A DNA stretch of 64,000 nucleotides from positions 1,770,001 through 1,834,000 of the forward strand of contig NZ_CP058986.1 of NCBI RefSeq assembly GCF_019278525.1, written 5' to 3'. The stretch comes from Polaribacter sp. HaHaR_3_91. Its GTDB lineage: Bacteria; Bacteroidota; Bacteroidia; Flavobacteriales; Flavobacteriaceae. The notes beneath the pieces are model-generated. The model was not told the origin of the DNA and did no database searches. It saw nothing but the letters and a program-made list of their open reading frames with translations. Made by a program: the position numbers and the translations under genes. Positions 52,204-61,670 of this stretch are shown piece by piece; the stretch's first letter is position 1, and each line of letters opens with the position of its first letter.

Positions 52204-55059
52204 ATGCCAAAAAGAAAAGACCTCAAATCAGTTTTAATTATTGGATCTGGACCAATTGTTATTGGACAAGCTTGTGAATTTGATTATTCTGGTTCACAAT
52301 CTTTACGTTCTTTAAGAGAAGATGGAATAGAAACAGTTCTAATCAACTCGAACCCTGCAACAATTATGACAGACCCATCTATGGCTGATCATATTTACTT
52401 GTTGCCTTTAACAACCAAGTCTATCATTCAAATTTTAAAAGAGCATCCACAAATTGATGCTGTTTTACCAACAATGGGTGGGCAAACTGCATTAAACCTT
52501 TGTATTGAAGCAGATGATAAAGGAATTTGGGAAGACTTTAATGTAAAATTAATTGGTGTAGATATCGATGCCATTAATATTACTGAAGATAGAGAGCAAT
52601 TTAGAGAGTTAATGTTAAAGATTGATGTGCCAATGGCGCCTCAAGCAACAGCTACTTCATTTTTAAAAGGAAAAGAAATTGCACAAGAATTTGGTTTTCC
52701 TTTAGTTATTCGTTCTTCTTATACCTTGGGAGGGGCTGGAGCTTCTATTGTTTATAAAGCAGAAGATTTTGACCAACTATTAAGTTTCGGTTTAGAAGCA
52801 TCTCCTATACATGAGGTGATGATTGACAAAGCGATGATGGGATGGAAAGAATACGAATTAGAATTATTACGTGATAAAAACGATAATGTTGTTATTATCT
52901 GTTCTATCGAAAATATGGATCCTATGGGAATTCATACTGGAGATTCTATTACAGTAGCACCTGCAATGACACTTTCTGATAAAACATATCAGAAAATGCG
53001 AGACATGTCTATAAAAATGATGCGTTCTATTGGAGATTTTGAAGGTGGTTGTAACGTACAGTTTGCAGTTTCGCCAGACGAAAAAGAAGATATTATTGCT
53101 ATCGAGATTAATCCTCGTGTTTCTCGTTCATCCGCTTTAGCGTCTAAAGCAACAGGGTATCCTATTGCAAAAGTAGCTACAAAATTAGCGATTGGGTATA
53201 CATTAGATGAGTTAGAAAACGGAATTACAAAATCTACATCGGCTTTATTTGAGCCAACTTTAGATTATGTAATTGTAAAAATACCTCGTTGGAATTTTGA
53301 TAAATTCGAAGGTTCAGACAGAACTTTAGGTTTACAAATGAAATCTGTTGGAGAGGTAATGGGAATTGGACGTTCGTTCCAAGAAGCACTACACAAAGCA
53401 ACACAGTCTTTAGAGATTAAAAGAAACGGTTTAGGTGCAGACGGGAAAGGGTATACAGACTACAACCAAATTATAGAAAAATTAACCAATGCAAGTTGGG
53501 ATCGTGTATTTGCCATTTACGATGCAATTGCAATGGGAATTCCATTAACTCAGATTTACGATATCACAAAAATAGACATGTGGTATTTAAAACAATATGA
53601 AGAGTTATTTCAACTTCAAAAAGAAATTTCTACCTACAAAATTGATACTTTAGGAAGAGATTTATTATTAGAAGCAAAACAAAAAGGATACGGAGATAGA
53701 CAAATAGCACACATGTTGGGCTGTTTAGAAAGTGAAGTATATACAAAAAGAGAAGAATTAAAAGTACAACGTGTTTTTAAATTAGTTGATACTTGTGCTG
53801 CAGAGTTTAAAGCAAAGACTCCTTACTACTATTCAACTTTCGAAAATGAAATTGAAACAGCAGACGGAGAAATTATCATTGCAAACGAAAGTATTGTAAC
53901 TGATAAAAAGAAAATCATCGTTTTAGGATCTGGACCAAATAGAATTGGACAAGGAATTGAGTTTGATTATTGTTGTGTGCATGGTGTTTTAGCAGCTGCA
54001 GAATGTGGTTACGAAACCATTATGATCAACTGTAATCCAGAAACGGTTTCTACAGATTTTGATACTGCTGATAAATTATATTTCGAACCTGTTTTTTGGG
54101 AACATATTTATGATATTATTCGTCATGAAAAACCAGAAGGGGTTATTGTACAATTAGGAGGACAAACCGCTTTAAAATTAGCTGAAAAGTTAACGAAATA
54201 CGGAATTAAAATTATTGGTACTTCTTTTGAAGCATTAGATTTAGCTGAAGATAGAGGGCTTTTTTCTGAATTGTTAAAAAAGAATAGCATTCCTTATCCT
54301 GAGTTTGGTATCGCAGAAACTGCGGATGAAGCTTTGGCTTTAGCAGATGAATTAGATTTCCCTATTTTAGTAAGACCTTCTTATGTATTAGGAGGGCAAG
54401 GGATGAAAATTGTGATCAACAAAGAAGAGCTTGTAAAGCATGTTGTTGATTTATTAGGAAGAATGCCAGGTAATAAATTACTGTTAGACCATTATTTAGA
54501 TGGAGCCATAGAAGCAGAAGCAGATGCAATTTGTGATGCTGATGGTAATGTGTATATTATAGGAATAATGGAACATATAGAGCCTTGTGGAATTCATTCT
54601 GGAGATTCTAATGCTACTTTACCTGTATTTAATTTAGGAGATTTAGTTTTACAACAAATTAAAGATCATACACGTACTATTGCAACAGAATTAAAAACGG
54701 TAGGATTGATTAATGTTCAGTTTGCTGTTAAAAATGATATTGTTTATATAATTGAAGCAAACCCAAGAGCATCTAGAACAGTACCTTTTATTGCAAAAGC
54801 ATACAAAGAACCGTATGTAAATTATGCAACTAAAGTAATGTTGGGTCATAATAAAGTAACAGATTTTAATTTTAACCCTCAATTAGAAGGGTATGCAATT
54901 AAGCAACCTGTATTTTCTTTTAACAAGTTCCCGAACGTTGATAAGAAACTAGGACCAGAAATGAAGTCTACTGGAGAGAGTATTTTATTTATTGATAGTT
55001 TAAGAGACGATCAGTTTTATGATTTGTACGCAAGACGTAAAATGTATTTGAATAAGTAA
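52204..55059 (+). CDS. carB: carbamoyl-phosphate synthase large subunit
   Basis: Makes carbamoyl phosphate for pyrimidine and arginine synthesis, with CarA (not in the window) supplying ammonia. Two ATP-grasp halves are seen: the first begins VLIIGSGPIVIGQACEFDYSG and the second IIVLGSGPNRIGQGIEFDYCC near 570. The duplicated blocks PLVIRSSYTLGG and PILVRPSYVLGGQGM, and EINPRVSRSSALASK and EANPRASRTVPF, are intact. At 951 residues it ends just after the second carbamate domain (MKSTGESILFIDSL). The C-terminal allosteric MGS-like domain of the E. coli enzyme (1073 residues) is missing. Confidence 0.96.
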   Translation: MPKRKDLKSVLIIGSGPIVIGQACEFDYSGSQSLRSLREDGIETVLINSNPATIMTDPSMADHIYLLPLTTKSIIQILKEHPQIDAVLPTMGGQTALNLCIEADDKGIWEDFNVKLIGVDIDAINITEDREQFRELMLKIDVPMAPQATATSFLKGKEIAQEFGFPLVIRSSYTLGGAGASIVYKAEDFDQLLSFGLEASPIHEVMIDKAMMGWKEYELELLRDKNDNVVIICSIENMDPMGIHTGDSITVAPAMTLSDKTYQKMRDMSIKMMRSIGDFEGGCNVQFAVSPDEKEDIIAIEINPRVSRSSALASKATGYPIAKVATKLAIGYTLDELENGITKSTSALFEPTLDYVIVKIPRWNFDKFEGSDRTLGLQMKSVGEVMGIGRSFQEALHKATQSLEIKRNGLGADGKGYTDYNQIIEKLTNASWDRVFAIYDAIAMGIPLTQIYDITKIDMWYLKQYEELFQLQKEISTYKIDTLGRDLLLEAKQKGYGDRQIAHMLGCLESEVYTKREELKVQRVFKLVDTCAAEFKAKTPYYYSTFENEIETADGEIIIANESIVTDKKKIIVLGSGPNRIGQGIEFDYCCVHGVLAAAECGYETIMINCNPETVSTDFDTADKLYFEPVFWEHIYDIIRHEKPEGVIVQLGGQTALKLAEKLTKYGIKIIGTSFEALDLAEDRGLFSELLKKNSIPYPEFGIAETADEALALADELDFPILVRPSYVLGGQGMKIVINKEELVKHVVDLLGRMPGNKLLLDHYLDGAIEAEADAICDADGNVYIIGIMEHIEPCGIHSGDSNATLPVFNLGDLVLQQIKDHTRTIATELKTVGLINVQFAVKNDIVYIIEANPRASRTVPFIAKAYKEPYVNYATKVMLGHNKVTDFNFNPQLEGYAIKQPVFSFNKFPNVDKKLGPEMKSTGESILFIDSLRDDQFYDLYARRKMYLNK

Positions 55060-55080
55060 TTAGAAATTATTAGAACATAA

Positions 55081-55109
55081 AAAAGCATCCAAATTTTGGA
55101 TGCTTTTTG
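55081..55109 (+). terminator. carB terminator
   Basis: GCATCCAA/TTGGATGC stem extended by A5/T5 with a three-base loop, 22 bases after carB, followed by TTTTTGTTTTTA. The A-run on the other side would also serve the convergent flavodoxin gene. Confidence 0.92.
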
Positions 55110-55199
55110 TTTTTATAATAAACCACTTATTTTAATAGCAATATAAAAGATTAGTTCTAAAAGTTAAGAGAATTATCTATTAGTTTAAGGTTATCTCTT

Positions 55200-55730
55200 C
55201 TAATTTAAAAGAATAGAAAATTCATCTTTTAAAACAGAAAGCCAATCGCTTAACCTTTCTTCGGTTAATTCCGATTGATTGTCTTCATCAATAGCTAATC
55301 CATAAAAGAAATCATCATTGTATAATGCTTTAGATTGTTCAAAATCATAGCCATTAGTGGACCAATAACCTGTTATTTTTCCATTATTCTCTAAAATAAC
55401 TTTTGCTAACATTCCAACGCCATCAATAAAATATTCTCCATAACCATATTGGTCTCCCAAACCATAAAGAGCAACTGTTTTACCTGTAAAATCTATTGTT
55501 TTAAATTCATCATAATAAGACTCCCAATCGCTTTGTAAGTCTCCGTCATACCAAGTTGAAAGGCCAAGAATTAGGATGTCGAATTTATTAAAATCTTCTT
55601 TTTTTACTTGAGAAACTTCTATAACGTCTATGTTGCATAAATTCCAATTATCTATAATAGAACTTGTAATTTCTTCGGTCATTCCAGTGTCTGAACCGTA
55701 AATTAAGCCAATGTCTTTTATTTTTTCCAT
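55200..55730 (-). CDS. flavodoxin (long-chain)
   Basis: A 176-residue FMN-binding electron carrier. The phosphate loop is YGSDTGMTEEI, the first FMN-ring loop LGLSTWYDGDLQSDWESY and the second GLGDQYGYGEYFIDG, all as in long-chain flavodoxins such as FldA. It starts 13 bases inside the end of the PepSY membrane protein gene, the last gene of an iron-uptake operon, so it is probably a dedicated reductant for ferric-siderophore reduction or replaces ferredoxin under iron limitation. Confidence 0.93.
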   Translation of the reverse strand: MEKIKDIGLIYGSDTGMTEEITSSIIDNWNLCNIDVIEVSQVKKEDFNKFDILILGLSTWYDGDLQSDWESYYDEFKTIDFTGKTVALYGLGDQYGYGEYFIDGVGMLAKVILENNGKITGYWSTNGYDFEQSKALYNDDFFYGLAIDEDNQSELTEERLSDWLSVLKDEFSILLN

Positions 55731-57781
55731 AGATACAAGTTTCTTACAAGGAAAATACTAGCTAGAGAAACTAGCGCAAGCATAAAAATTTCAGAAATAT
55801 TATCACTTTCAAAAATTAGTGCTTCAATAAAATGATAAATATTATATATTCCAGCAATAATAGCCCAAATAAAAGAAGTCCATTTAAACCATTTTTTTGA
55901 AACCTCTATGGTTAATAAACCAAAAAGTAGACAAAGACCTTCGAATAAAATTCTGTAAATATGATGATTAAAAGGAGTTTCTCCTGTTGCACCTTCAATA
56001 ATTAAAGTTTCGTTATAATAGATATTAAAAAGACCATAAATGTGATGAACAATCCAACCGATTGCTAAAAATATCCAAAGGATTATAATTTTTGTTCTCA
56101 TAGGAATCTCGTTTTTATTTAGTAAATCTTTATCTGTAATTTCTGTTTTGTTAGTATTGGATAGTTTATTCTTTTCTTCTGATAATAATTTTTTTCGATT
56201 CTTATAGTCAATAGGATGTTTTGTAAATGCACTTTGTTCTTTCACTTTAGGTTTTATTTTTAAGTAAAACAGTAATGAAATTGAAGCAATAATAATCCAA
56301 AGCACATCAATTGTTAAAATATCAAATTGGTTTTTTGCAAAGGTTTTCCATAACCAATTCTCAGAGATAATTCCGTTTGTAATTGGTACTAAAAATCCGA
56401 ATATAGCACCTAAAAGAAGGCTTACTTTATTGGTGTAATAATTATCTCTTTTAAATCTAAAAAATAGAATAAATAAAAGCCATGTAATAAAGTAAAACCA
56501 ATAAATAGCAGCTTGATTATCGTTAAAGTAACCTATACATGTTTTAACAAACAAAAAAGATAAGGCTGTAACCGGCAACATAGATAAGCATATTGCTAAA
56601 TAAATATGACCAACTTTAGCTGTATATAATCGTTGTTTTAAAGTGATGCTTTTTTTGTTTCTGGCCTCTACGTAAATTAAAACTCCAGTAATTATTACAA
56701 AACAAGTAATTAAAGAAAGTAGAAAATAGATGATTTTAATGGGGGTTCCGCCAAAATCAGCAAAATGTAAACGTCCTAAAACCCTCTGAAAATCTTCTAT
56801 GTAATTAATTTTATTAGGATTTTTTATAGATTCAACAACACCTGTATATGGATTGTAAATAATTCGTCCAATACCTATAAAACGTTCGCTATCTTTTAGG
56901 TCTCCAATAAGAATATACTTCATATTAGTACCTCCATAGTTTCTTACAAAACCTCTGGTTAAATGAAAATGATCCCATTCTTTTACTGCTTTTTCTGCAA
57001 ATTGGTTAAAACTAGGAATGTTTTTATCTGATTTAGCAACCCATTCGTAAATTTTTCGATCAGGTCTTACATCTTCCATTAATTTAGCTTGATCTCCATT
57101 ATATAAAAAGTTAGCAGGTATTAAGACCAATAAACTTAAGCAAAAGTAAGCTCCAGTTACGGCAAACATAAATTGAAAAGGTAAGCCAATTACACCTAAT
57201 GCTGTGTGAGCATCTGTCCAAACTCGTTTTAATGCAGCTTTAGGATTAAAAGAATAGAAGTTTGATATTATTTTTTTCCAATGAACAATAACTCCCGTTA
57301 CAATAGCAAACAAGAAAAATAGAGAAACAAAACCAGCTAAGTAAATACCTATATATGGAAATTGAGCAAGAAAATGTAATCGATATAAAAATTCTCCTAA
57401 GCTATAATGTTCTTCATAATTTTTTGCCTCACTTGTATTGATGTTAACAGAAAAGTAATTTGTTTTTTTTGTTTCTTCCGTGGCTAAAGAGTCTCTATTT
57501 TTGCCTAGAGAAACATAAATATGGTCGTCTTTTTCTCCGAAATTTAATTGCAAATCTCTTCCTGTTAATTGATGATCTTCATCTAAAGATTTAAAAATTT
57601 TATCGAAATCAATATCTTGTCTTTCTGTATGAGTTATTGAGTTTCCATTTTCCCAAATAGCAATTTCTTCTTTAAATAGAGAAAAAGCACCTGCAAAAAA
57701 AATAACAAATAAGGCAAAACTAATAACAATACCACTTACAGTATGTGTATTAAAAAAAACGTTGTAATTTTTATTACTCAT
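55718..57781 (-). CDS. PepSY-associated membrane protein (putative ferric-siderophore reductase)
   Basis: A 687-residue inner-membrane protein. The N-terminal PepSY_TM domain starts FNTHTVSGIVISFALFVIFFAGAFSLF, followed by a periplasmic region, HFLAQFPYIGIYLAGFVSLFFLFAIVTG and AHTALGVIGLPFQFMFAVTGAYF, with histidines in helices that may bind heme. A second hydrophobic part (about 400-530 and 560-687) follows. In other bacteria PepSY proteins of siderophore operons (PiuB, FsqB relatives) carry a fused flavoprotein; here flavodoxin is a separate overlapping gene. Reduction of imported ferric siderophore is inferred from that comparison. Confidence 0.8.
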   Translation of the reverse strand: MSNKNYNVFFNTHTVSGIVISFALFVIFFAGAFSLFKEEIAIWENGNSITHTERQDIDFDKIFKSLDEDHQLTGRDLQLNFGEKDDHIYVSLGKNRDSLATEETKKTNYFSVNINTSEAKNYEEHYSLGEFLYRLHFLAQFPYIGIYLAGFVSLFFLFAIVTGVIVHWKKIISNFYSFNPKAALKRVWTDAHTALGVIGLPFQFMFAVTGAYFCLSLLVLIPANFLYNGDQAKLMEDVRPDRKIYEWVAKSDKNIPSFNQFAEKAVKEWDHFHLTRGFVRNYGGTNMKYILIGDLKDSERFIGIGRIIYNPYTGVVESIKNPNKINYIEDFQRVLGRLHFADFGGTPIKIIYFLLSLITCFVIITGVLIYVEARNKKSITLKQRLYTAKVGHIYLAICLSMLPVTALSFLFVKTCIGYFNDNQAAIYWFYFITWLLFILFFRFKRDNYYTNKVSLLLGAIFGFLVPITNGIISENWLWKTFAKNQFDILTIDVLWIIIASISLLFYLKIKPKVKEQSAFTKHPIDYKNRKKLLSEEKNKLSNTNKTEITDKDLLNKNEIPMRTKIIILWIFLAIGWIVHHIYGLFNIYYNETLIIEGATGETPFNHHIYRILFEGLCLLFGLLTIEVSKKWFKWTSFIWAIIAGIYNIYHFIEALIFESDNISEIFMLALVSLASIFLVRNLYLWKK

Positions 57782-58083
57782 TATATAAAAGGATTGTTTT
57801 TAGATGCTAAATAATAAACACTAAAAAGAATTAGAATTGTTAAAAGGTAAAGTAACCATGCTTTCCATCCGTTTTTAAATAAAAAAGGGACAATTAAAAG
57901 TATGCACCAAACAATAAATATGGTTATGGTAGATGTTATTAAAACTTCTTTTGGATTTGGAAGTAATAATGACAAACACATATGAAAAAGTGCGGCAATT
58001 AAATAGCCTCCTATAATACCAGCAGAAATTTTTGCAAATTGTTGCCAAGGAGATTTGTTTAAGTATTTAGTATTTGCAGGCAT
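57781..58083 (-). CDS. small membrane protein, DUF3649-like (iron-uptake operon)
   Basis: A 100-residue protein with three predicted helices (FAKISAGIIGGYLIAALFHM, ITSTITIFIVWCILLIVPF, WLLYLLTILILFSVYYL). The pattern of a basic N-terminus, GGYLIAAL and late KNGWKAW resembles the DUF3649 proteins seen next to TonB siderophore receptors and PepSY genes in Proteobacteria. It overlaps the PepSY gene by one base. Function unknown. Confidence 0.65.
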   Translation of the reverse strand: MPANTKYLNKSPWQQFAKISAGIIGGYLIAALFHMCLSLLLPNPKEVLITSTITIFIVWCILLIVPFLFKNGWKAWLLYLLTILILFSVYYLASKNNPFI

Positions 58084-58085
58084 AT

Positions 58086-58424
58086 TTATGTTATTAATTC
58101 TAAAACGAGTAGTATTAAAAATAAAATGATTAAATGTTTATAGTTGACGATCTTTAAAGGATAAATAATAACGATAGTACTTAAAAAAGAGATGAATGAG
58201 ATTAACCAAAAAATAATTCCAGAGGTAAAACCAAAGATTAAAATTATAGATAGTAAACTAACTATTAAAAACAGTAAGGCTATAGCTTTTGAATAATTTT
58301 TATTTACTTGAATCCAGGTTTCTATTGCTGAATTATATAGCAATAGTGCTTTTTTAGAAGTGTTATAAAAAACTAAACTTGCTAATAAAATTAATAATAA
58401 ACTAATTGTAATCATTTTAATCAT
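58086..58424 (-). CDS. small membrane protein, DUF3325-like (iron-uptake operon)
   Basis: A 112-residue protein with four predicted helices and little else. It lies two bases before the DUF3649-like gene and 63 bases after the receptor gene. By position it corresponds to the DUF3325 member of siderophore-uptake operons; sequence support for this is weak. Function unknown. Confidence 0.55.
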   Translation of the reverse strand: MIKMITISLLLILLASLVFYNTSKKALLLYNSAIETWIQVNKNYSKAIALLFLIVSLLSIILIFGFTSGIIFWLISFISFLSTIVIIYPLKIVNYKHLIILFLILLVLELIT

Positions 58425-58487
58425 TTAAAAATAAACAACTCTAAACCATTAGATTTAGAGCTGTTTAAAAATCAACTCAAATAAATA

Positions 58488-61112
58488 TTAAAACTTGTAT
58501 TGTATCGTTCCTAAAAATGCTCTAGGTGCTTGTGCGTTAACAGTGCTCCAACCTTTATAATAGGTTTCATCTGTAATGTTATTTACTTTTAATCCGATTC
58601 TAATTTTATCTGTATTATAGTATATTGTTGAATTGAATACTGTATAACTTGGTAATGTAAAGGTACCTGTCACTGCATTATTTGCTGTTATGTGTTCTGA
58701 AGTACCATTAAAACCTGCTCCAAAACCTAAATTCTGTAAAAATTTATTATCAGAATTTACTAATCTATAGTCTGCCCAAAAGTTATAAGTAGCATCCGGT
58801 CCGGCAGATTCTGGTCTTCTGTCCTGTAATTCATCGTATTGTAATCCGGTTGTTTCGCTATACGCATCCGTTATTTTACTGTCGTTATAAGAATATGAAG
58901 CGCGTAAATTTAAACCAGCTAAAGGATTTGTGTTCACTTCTAACTCAATACCTTCACTTTGTGATTCATTAAGAATTAAACTTTCTGGAAATAAAACTGA
59001 ATTAGGATCTGATCCTACAAAATCTTCTACTGTAATATTGTAATAACTTGCGCCAACATTTAACTTTCCTTTAAAAAAGTTTGTTTTAATACCACCTTCA
59101 AACTGAATGGCTTTTGTTGGTTTAAAAGTGTCTACAGTTCCATCAGAATTTACAGAAGGATCGTTATTTACAAAGCCTGTTTGGTAATTGGTAAATAAAG
59201 TCAATTTATTAGGGATTGCTTGGTATAGAATCCCTGCATTTGGAGAAAACGTTGTTTTAGTATAATCATCTAAAAGATCATCATCATTACCATCTTGGTC
59301 AAAATGATCTAAACGAAGTCCTAGATTAACCGTTAAGTTATCAGTAATATTAACTACATTAGAGGCATATAAAGCAAAAGTTTGAGAACTTGTACTAATG
59401 TGGTTTGCTGTTAGTGGATCAAAAATTGCATCCAAATCAGATTTAGTAGTCTTATAAGTTGCATTTGGGGTAAAGGAAGTTGCTACTACTTCTCCGTTTG
59501 AAGAAAAGAAACCATCAAAATAAGGAAAACTAGCTAATTGAGCAGCAAAAGCATCACCAGCTCCTGGAATTGCATAGTTAAAAGTATTCACTATGTTTGG
59601 GAATTGTGAGTTTTGGGCTAATGTAGGATTTCCATTTTTATTTCTTGAATTTGCATTTCTGTAAACATAATCTAAGCCTAAAATTAATCGATTACGAACC
59701 TCTCCAATTTTAAAATCACCTATAAAATTTTGTTGAATATTTGTTTTTACTGCATCCGCATCTCTTTTGTCATACAAACGAGCAAATACATCATCTTGTA
59801 ATAGAATGGCAGATTCTCCAAGAATTAAATCTAAATCATTTTGTACATAAGCAGCAGCATCCCCTAATAAATTAGGAATAGTAAAAAAAGCAGCACTTGC
59901 GCCGTCAATTAAATATTGATAGTATCCTTTAGCTTCAGAGTAAGTTGATGCAAATACGGTTTGAGAAGTCCAATTATCTGAAATTTTGTAATCAGCAATA
60001 GCACGTGTGTTAAAAATCTGGCTAGTTAAAGTGATGTCATTAGAAGTAAAAGATTTATTTGGATCTATGCCTAATTGTTCAATATTATTAGAAACCAAAG
60101 GCAACCCTCTTCTTAAAAATAACATAGAAGGATTCGTTTGTTCTGTATTAGAATATTCGATACCTACAGATATGTTTAAACGATTATTTACAGTGTAAGA
60201 TAGAGAAGGAGCAACAAAAAATGTGTTTCTAAACCCTGCATCCTGAAAACTATCTTGTGTTAAGTAAGAGGTATTAATTCTAAAAAATAAATCGTCATTG
60301 TTGCCTAAAGGAGTATTTACATCCGCAGATACACGATTCATTCCAAAAGATCCTCCTGTATAAGAAACGCTTCCTCCAAAACCTTTATAAGGTTTTTTTG
60401 TTACCACATTTATTAAACCTCCAAAAGAAGAAACTGTGCTACCAAACAATGTTGCAGATGGTCCTTTTATAACTTCGATCCTTTCTATATATGATGGATC
60501 TACAGCACTAAATGTAAAGCCTGGCATACCATCAACTAATGAAGGTTGTACAGAAAACCCTCTGGTAGAAAAATAAGCAGTACCTTCTCCTGGAGCACGT
60601 CCTGTAGATTCCCAAAGTTTTGTAATACCGGTAGCATTTGTCATTGCATCATCAAAATTGGTTACAATTTGAGATTCTAATAACTCGTTTGTAATTGTAC
60701 TGTATACTATAGGGTTTTCTAAATCTTTTAAAGGTAATTTAGAAACATAAGCGGTTTTTTTACGAGAAAATTTATTATTTCTACTTTTTAATACAATCTC
60801 ACTTAAAAGCTCATTACCTTCAAACAGTACAATTTCTCCTAAGTTTGTTTTATCGTTGATTACAATTACTTTCGTTTTAAAACCAAGGTATGAAAGCACT
60901 AAGGTTTGATTTTTTTGAGTATTTTTAATTTCAAAATTACCTTTAAAATCGGTTTCAGAACCTTTTTTTGTACCTTTAATAGTTACACTTACTCCTGCAA
61001 GAGGTGTTTTTTTATTGTCTAAAACTGTACCTTTTATAGTATTCTGTTGCGCTACAGCTGCGGTTAATGTTAGTACTAATATAAAAAAAGTTACTATTTT
61101 TTTTATTACCAT
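58488..61112 (-). CDS. TonB-dependent siderophore receptor with carboxypeptidase-regulatory-like domain
   Basis: An 874-residue outer-membrane receptor. Signal peptide about 1-21 (ends TAAVAQQ); CarboxypepD_reg-like domain about 24-105 (IKGTVLDNKKTPLAGVSVTIKG); plug about 125-240 with RIEVIKGPSATLFGSTVSSFGGLINVVTKKP; then a 22-strand barrel ending in LGTIQYKF. The STRGFSVQPSLVDGMPGF and the plug layout place it with FhuA/FoxA-like siderophore receptors rather than SusC. It heads the operon with the two small membrane proteins, PepSY protein and flavodoxin. A consensus promoter with an upstream palindrome precedes it. The siderophore is unknown. Confidence 0.9.
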   Translation of the reverse strand: MVIKKIVTFFILVLTLTAAVAQQNTIKGTVLDNKKTPLAGVSVTIKGTKKGSETDFKGNFEIKNTQKNQTLVLSYLGFKTKVIVINDKTNLGEIVLFEGNELLSEIVLKSRNNKFSRKKTAYVSKLPLKDLENPIVYSTITNELLESQIVTNFDDAMTNATGITKLWESTGRAPGEGTAYFSTRGFSVQPSLVDGMPGFTFSAVDPSYIERIEVIKGPSATLFGSTVSSFGGLINVVTKKPYKGFGGSVSYTGGSFGMNRVSADVNTPLGNNDDLFFRINTSYLTQDSFQDAGFRNTFFVAPSLSYTVNNRLNISVGIEYSNTEQTNPSMLFLRRGLPLVSNNIEQLGIDPNKSFTSNDITLTSQIFNTRAIADYKISDNWTSQTVFASTYSEAKGYYQYLIDGASAAFFTIPNLLGDAAAYVQNDLDLILGESAILLQDDVFARLYDKRDADAVKTNIQQNFIGDFKIGEVRNRLILGLDYVYRNANSRNKNGNPTLAQNSQFPNIVNTFNYAIPGAGDAFAAQLASFPYFDGFFSSNGEVVATSFTPNATYKTTKSDLDAIFDPLTANHISTSSQTFALYASNVVNITDNLTVNLGLRLDHFDQDGNDDDLLDDYTKTTFSPNAGILYQAIPNKLTLFTNYQTGFVNNDPSVNSDGTVDTFKPTKAIQFEGGIKTNFFKGKLNVGASYYNITVEDFVGSDPNSVLFPESLILNESQSEGIELEVNTNPLAGLNLRASYSYNDSKITDAYSETTGLQYDELQDRRPESAGPDATYNFWADYRLVNSDNKFLQNLGFGAGFNGTSEHITANNAVTGTFTLPSYTVFNSTIYYNTDKIRIGLKVNNITDETYYKGWSTVNAQAPRAFLGTIQYKF

Positions 61113-61145
61113 TTTTAAATAAAAATTAAATTATAAATTATTTCA

Positions 61146-61175
61146 CAAATGTATTTTAACTAAATTTAACATCAA
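61146..61175 (-). promoter_or_regulatory. predicted receptor-operon promoter, TTG-N19-TACATTTG
   Basis: On the minus strand TTG (61173-61175), a 19-base spacer and TACATTTG (61146-61153) match the consensus exactly. The leader to the receptor ATG would be roughly 27 bases. Confidence 0.75.
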
Positions 61176-61178
61176 AAT

Positions 61179-61201
61179 TTATTTAGATTAAATTTAAATA
61201 A
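61179..61201. promoter_or_regulatory. palindrome upstream of the receptor promoter (operator O3)
   Basis: A 23-base palindrome with one mismatched pair, centre at 61190, core TTTAGAT-TAA-ATTTAAA. It lies three bases upstream of the receptor promoter's TTG. The core resembles the two palindromes at the opposite promoter, so a shared regulator is inferred. Confidence 0.5.
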
Positions 61202-61597
61202 GGTTAGTTTTGTTTTTAAATTATATTTATGTTTCTGTATTTTAGTACTTTATTTGTGTGTGTTTATCTGAATTGTATTTGAGTTTTAAAATTAACTGTT
61301 TTTTAAAACAATTTCAAGTGGAAATCGTAACACATGTTTTCTGTGTTTATATAGAAATACAAGTGTTGACTTAAAGTTTTACTTAAATTATATTCTAATC
61401 AAAAAAAATAATATTGTATAAATACACAATGGTTTATTTTATTAGTTCCTAAATATATTTATCATAATGCTTGATAATCGTTACTCATAAATTATATGTC
61501 GTTCTAACTCTTAATTTTTTTGCTTTCTTCATCTTTAGTATGCGTATTAACATGTATTTACAATTAGATTTCTTCAATATTTATTAATTGATGTTTT

Positions 61598-61626
61598 ATT
61601 TTATTTAGAATTGTTCTAAATAAAAT
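61598..61626. promoter_or_regulatory. perfect palindrome over a -33 box (operator O1)
   Basis: A 29-base palindrome: 13-bp perfect arms around a central TTG, core TTTAGAA-TTG-TTCTAAA. The central TTG is the -33 element of the promoter for the Cys-motif gene, so a bound protein would block RNA polymerase. Size and symmetry fit a metal-dependent repressor of the Fur or DtxR kind (inference). Confidence 0.8.
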
Positions 61627-61641
61627 TAAAAACTATATTTG
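61611..61641 (+). promoter_or_regulatory. predicted promoter of Cys-motif/methyltransferase unit, TTG-N20-TATATTTG
   Basis: TTG (61611-61613), a 20-base spacer and TATATTTG (61634-61641). The start of transcription would fall near 61648, between the two palindromes, and the leader would be about 50 bases. Confidence 0.7.
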
Positions 61642-61649
61642 CTAAATAT

Positions 61650-61670
61650 TATTTAGAGTTGTTCTAAATA
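61650..61670. promoter_or_regulatory. palindrome at the transcription start (operator O2)
   Basis: A 21-base palindrome, core TTTAGAG-TTG-TTCTAAA, differing from O1's core at one base. It begins nine bases after the -7 box, over or just past the expected start site. Centre-to-centre distance to O1 is 48 bases. Confidence 0.78.
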
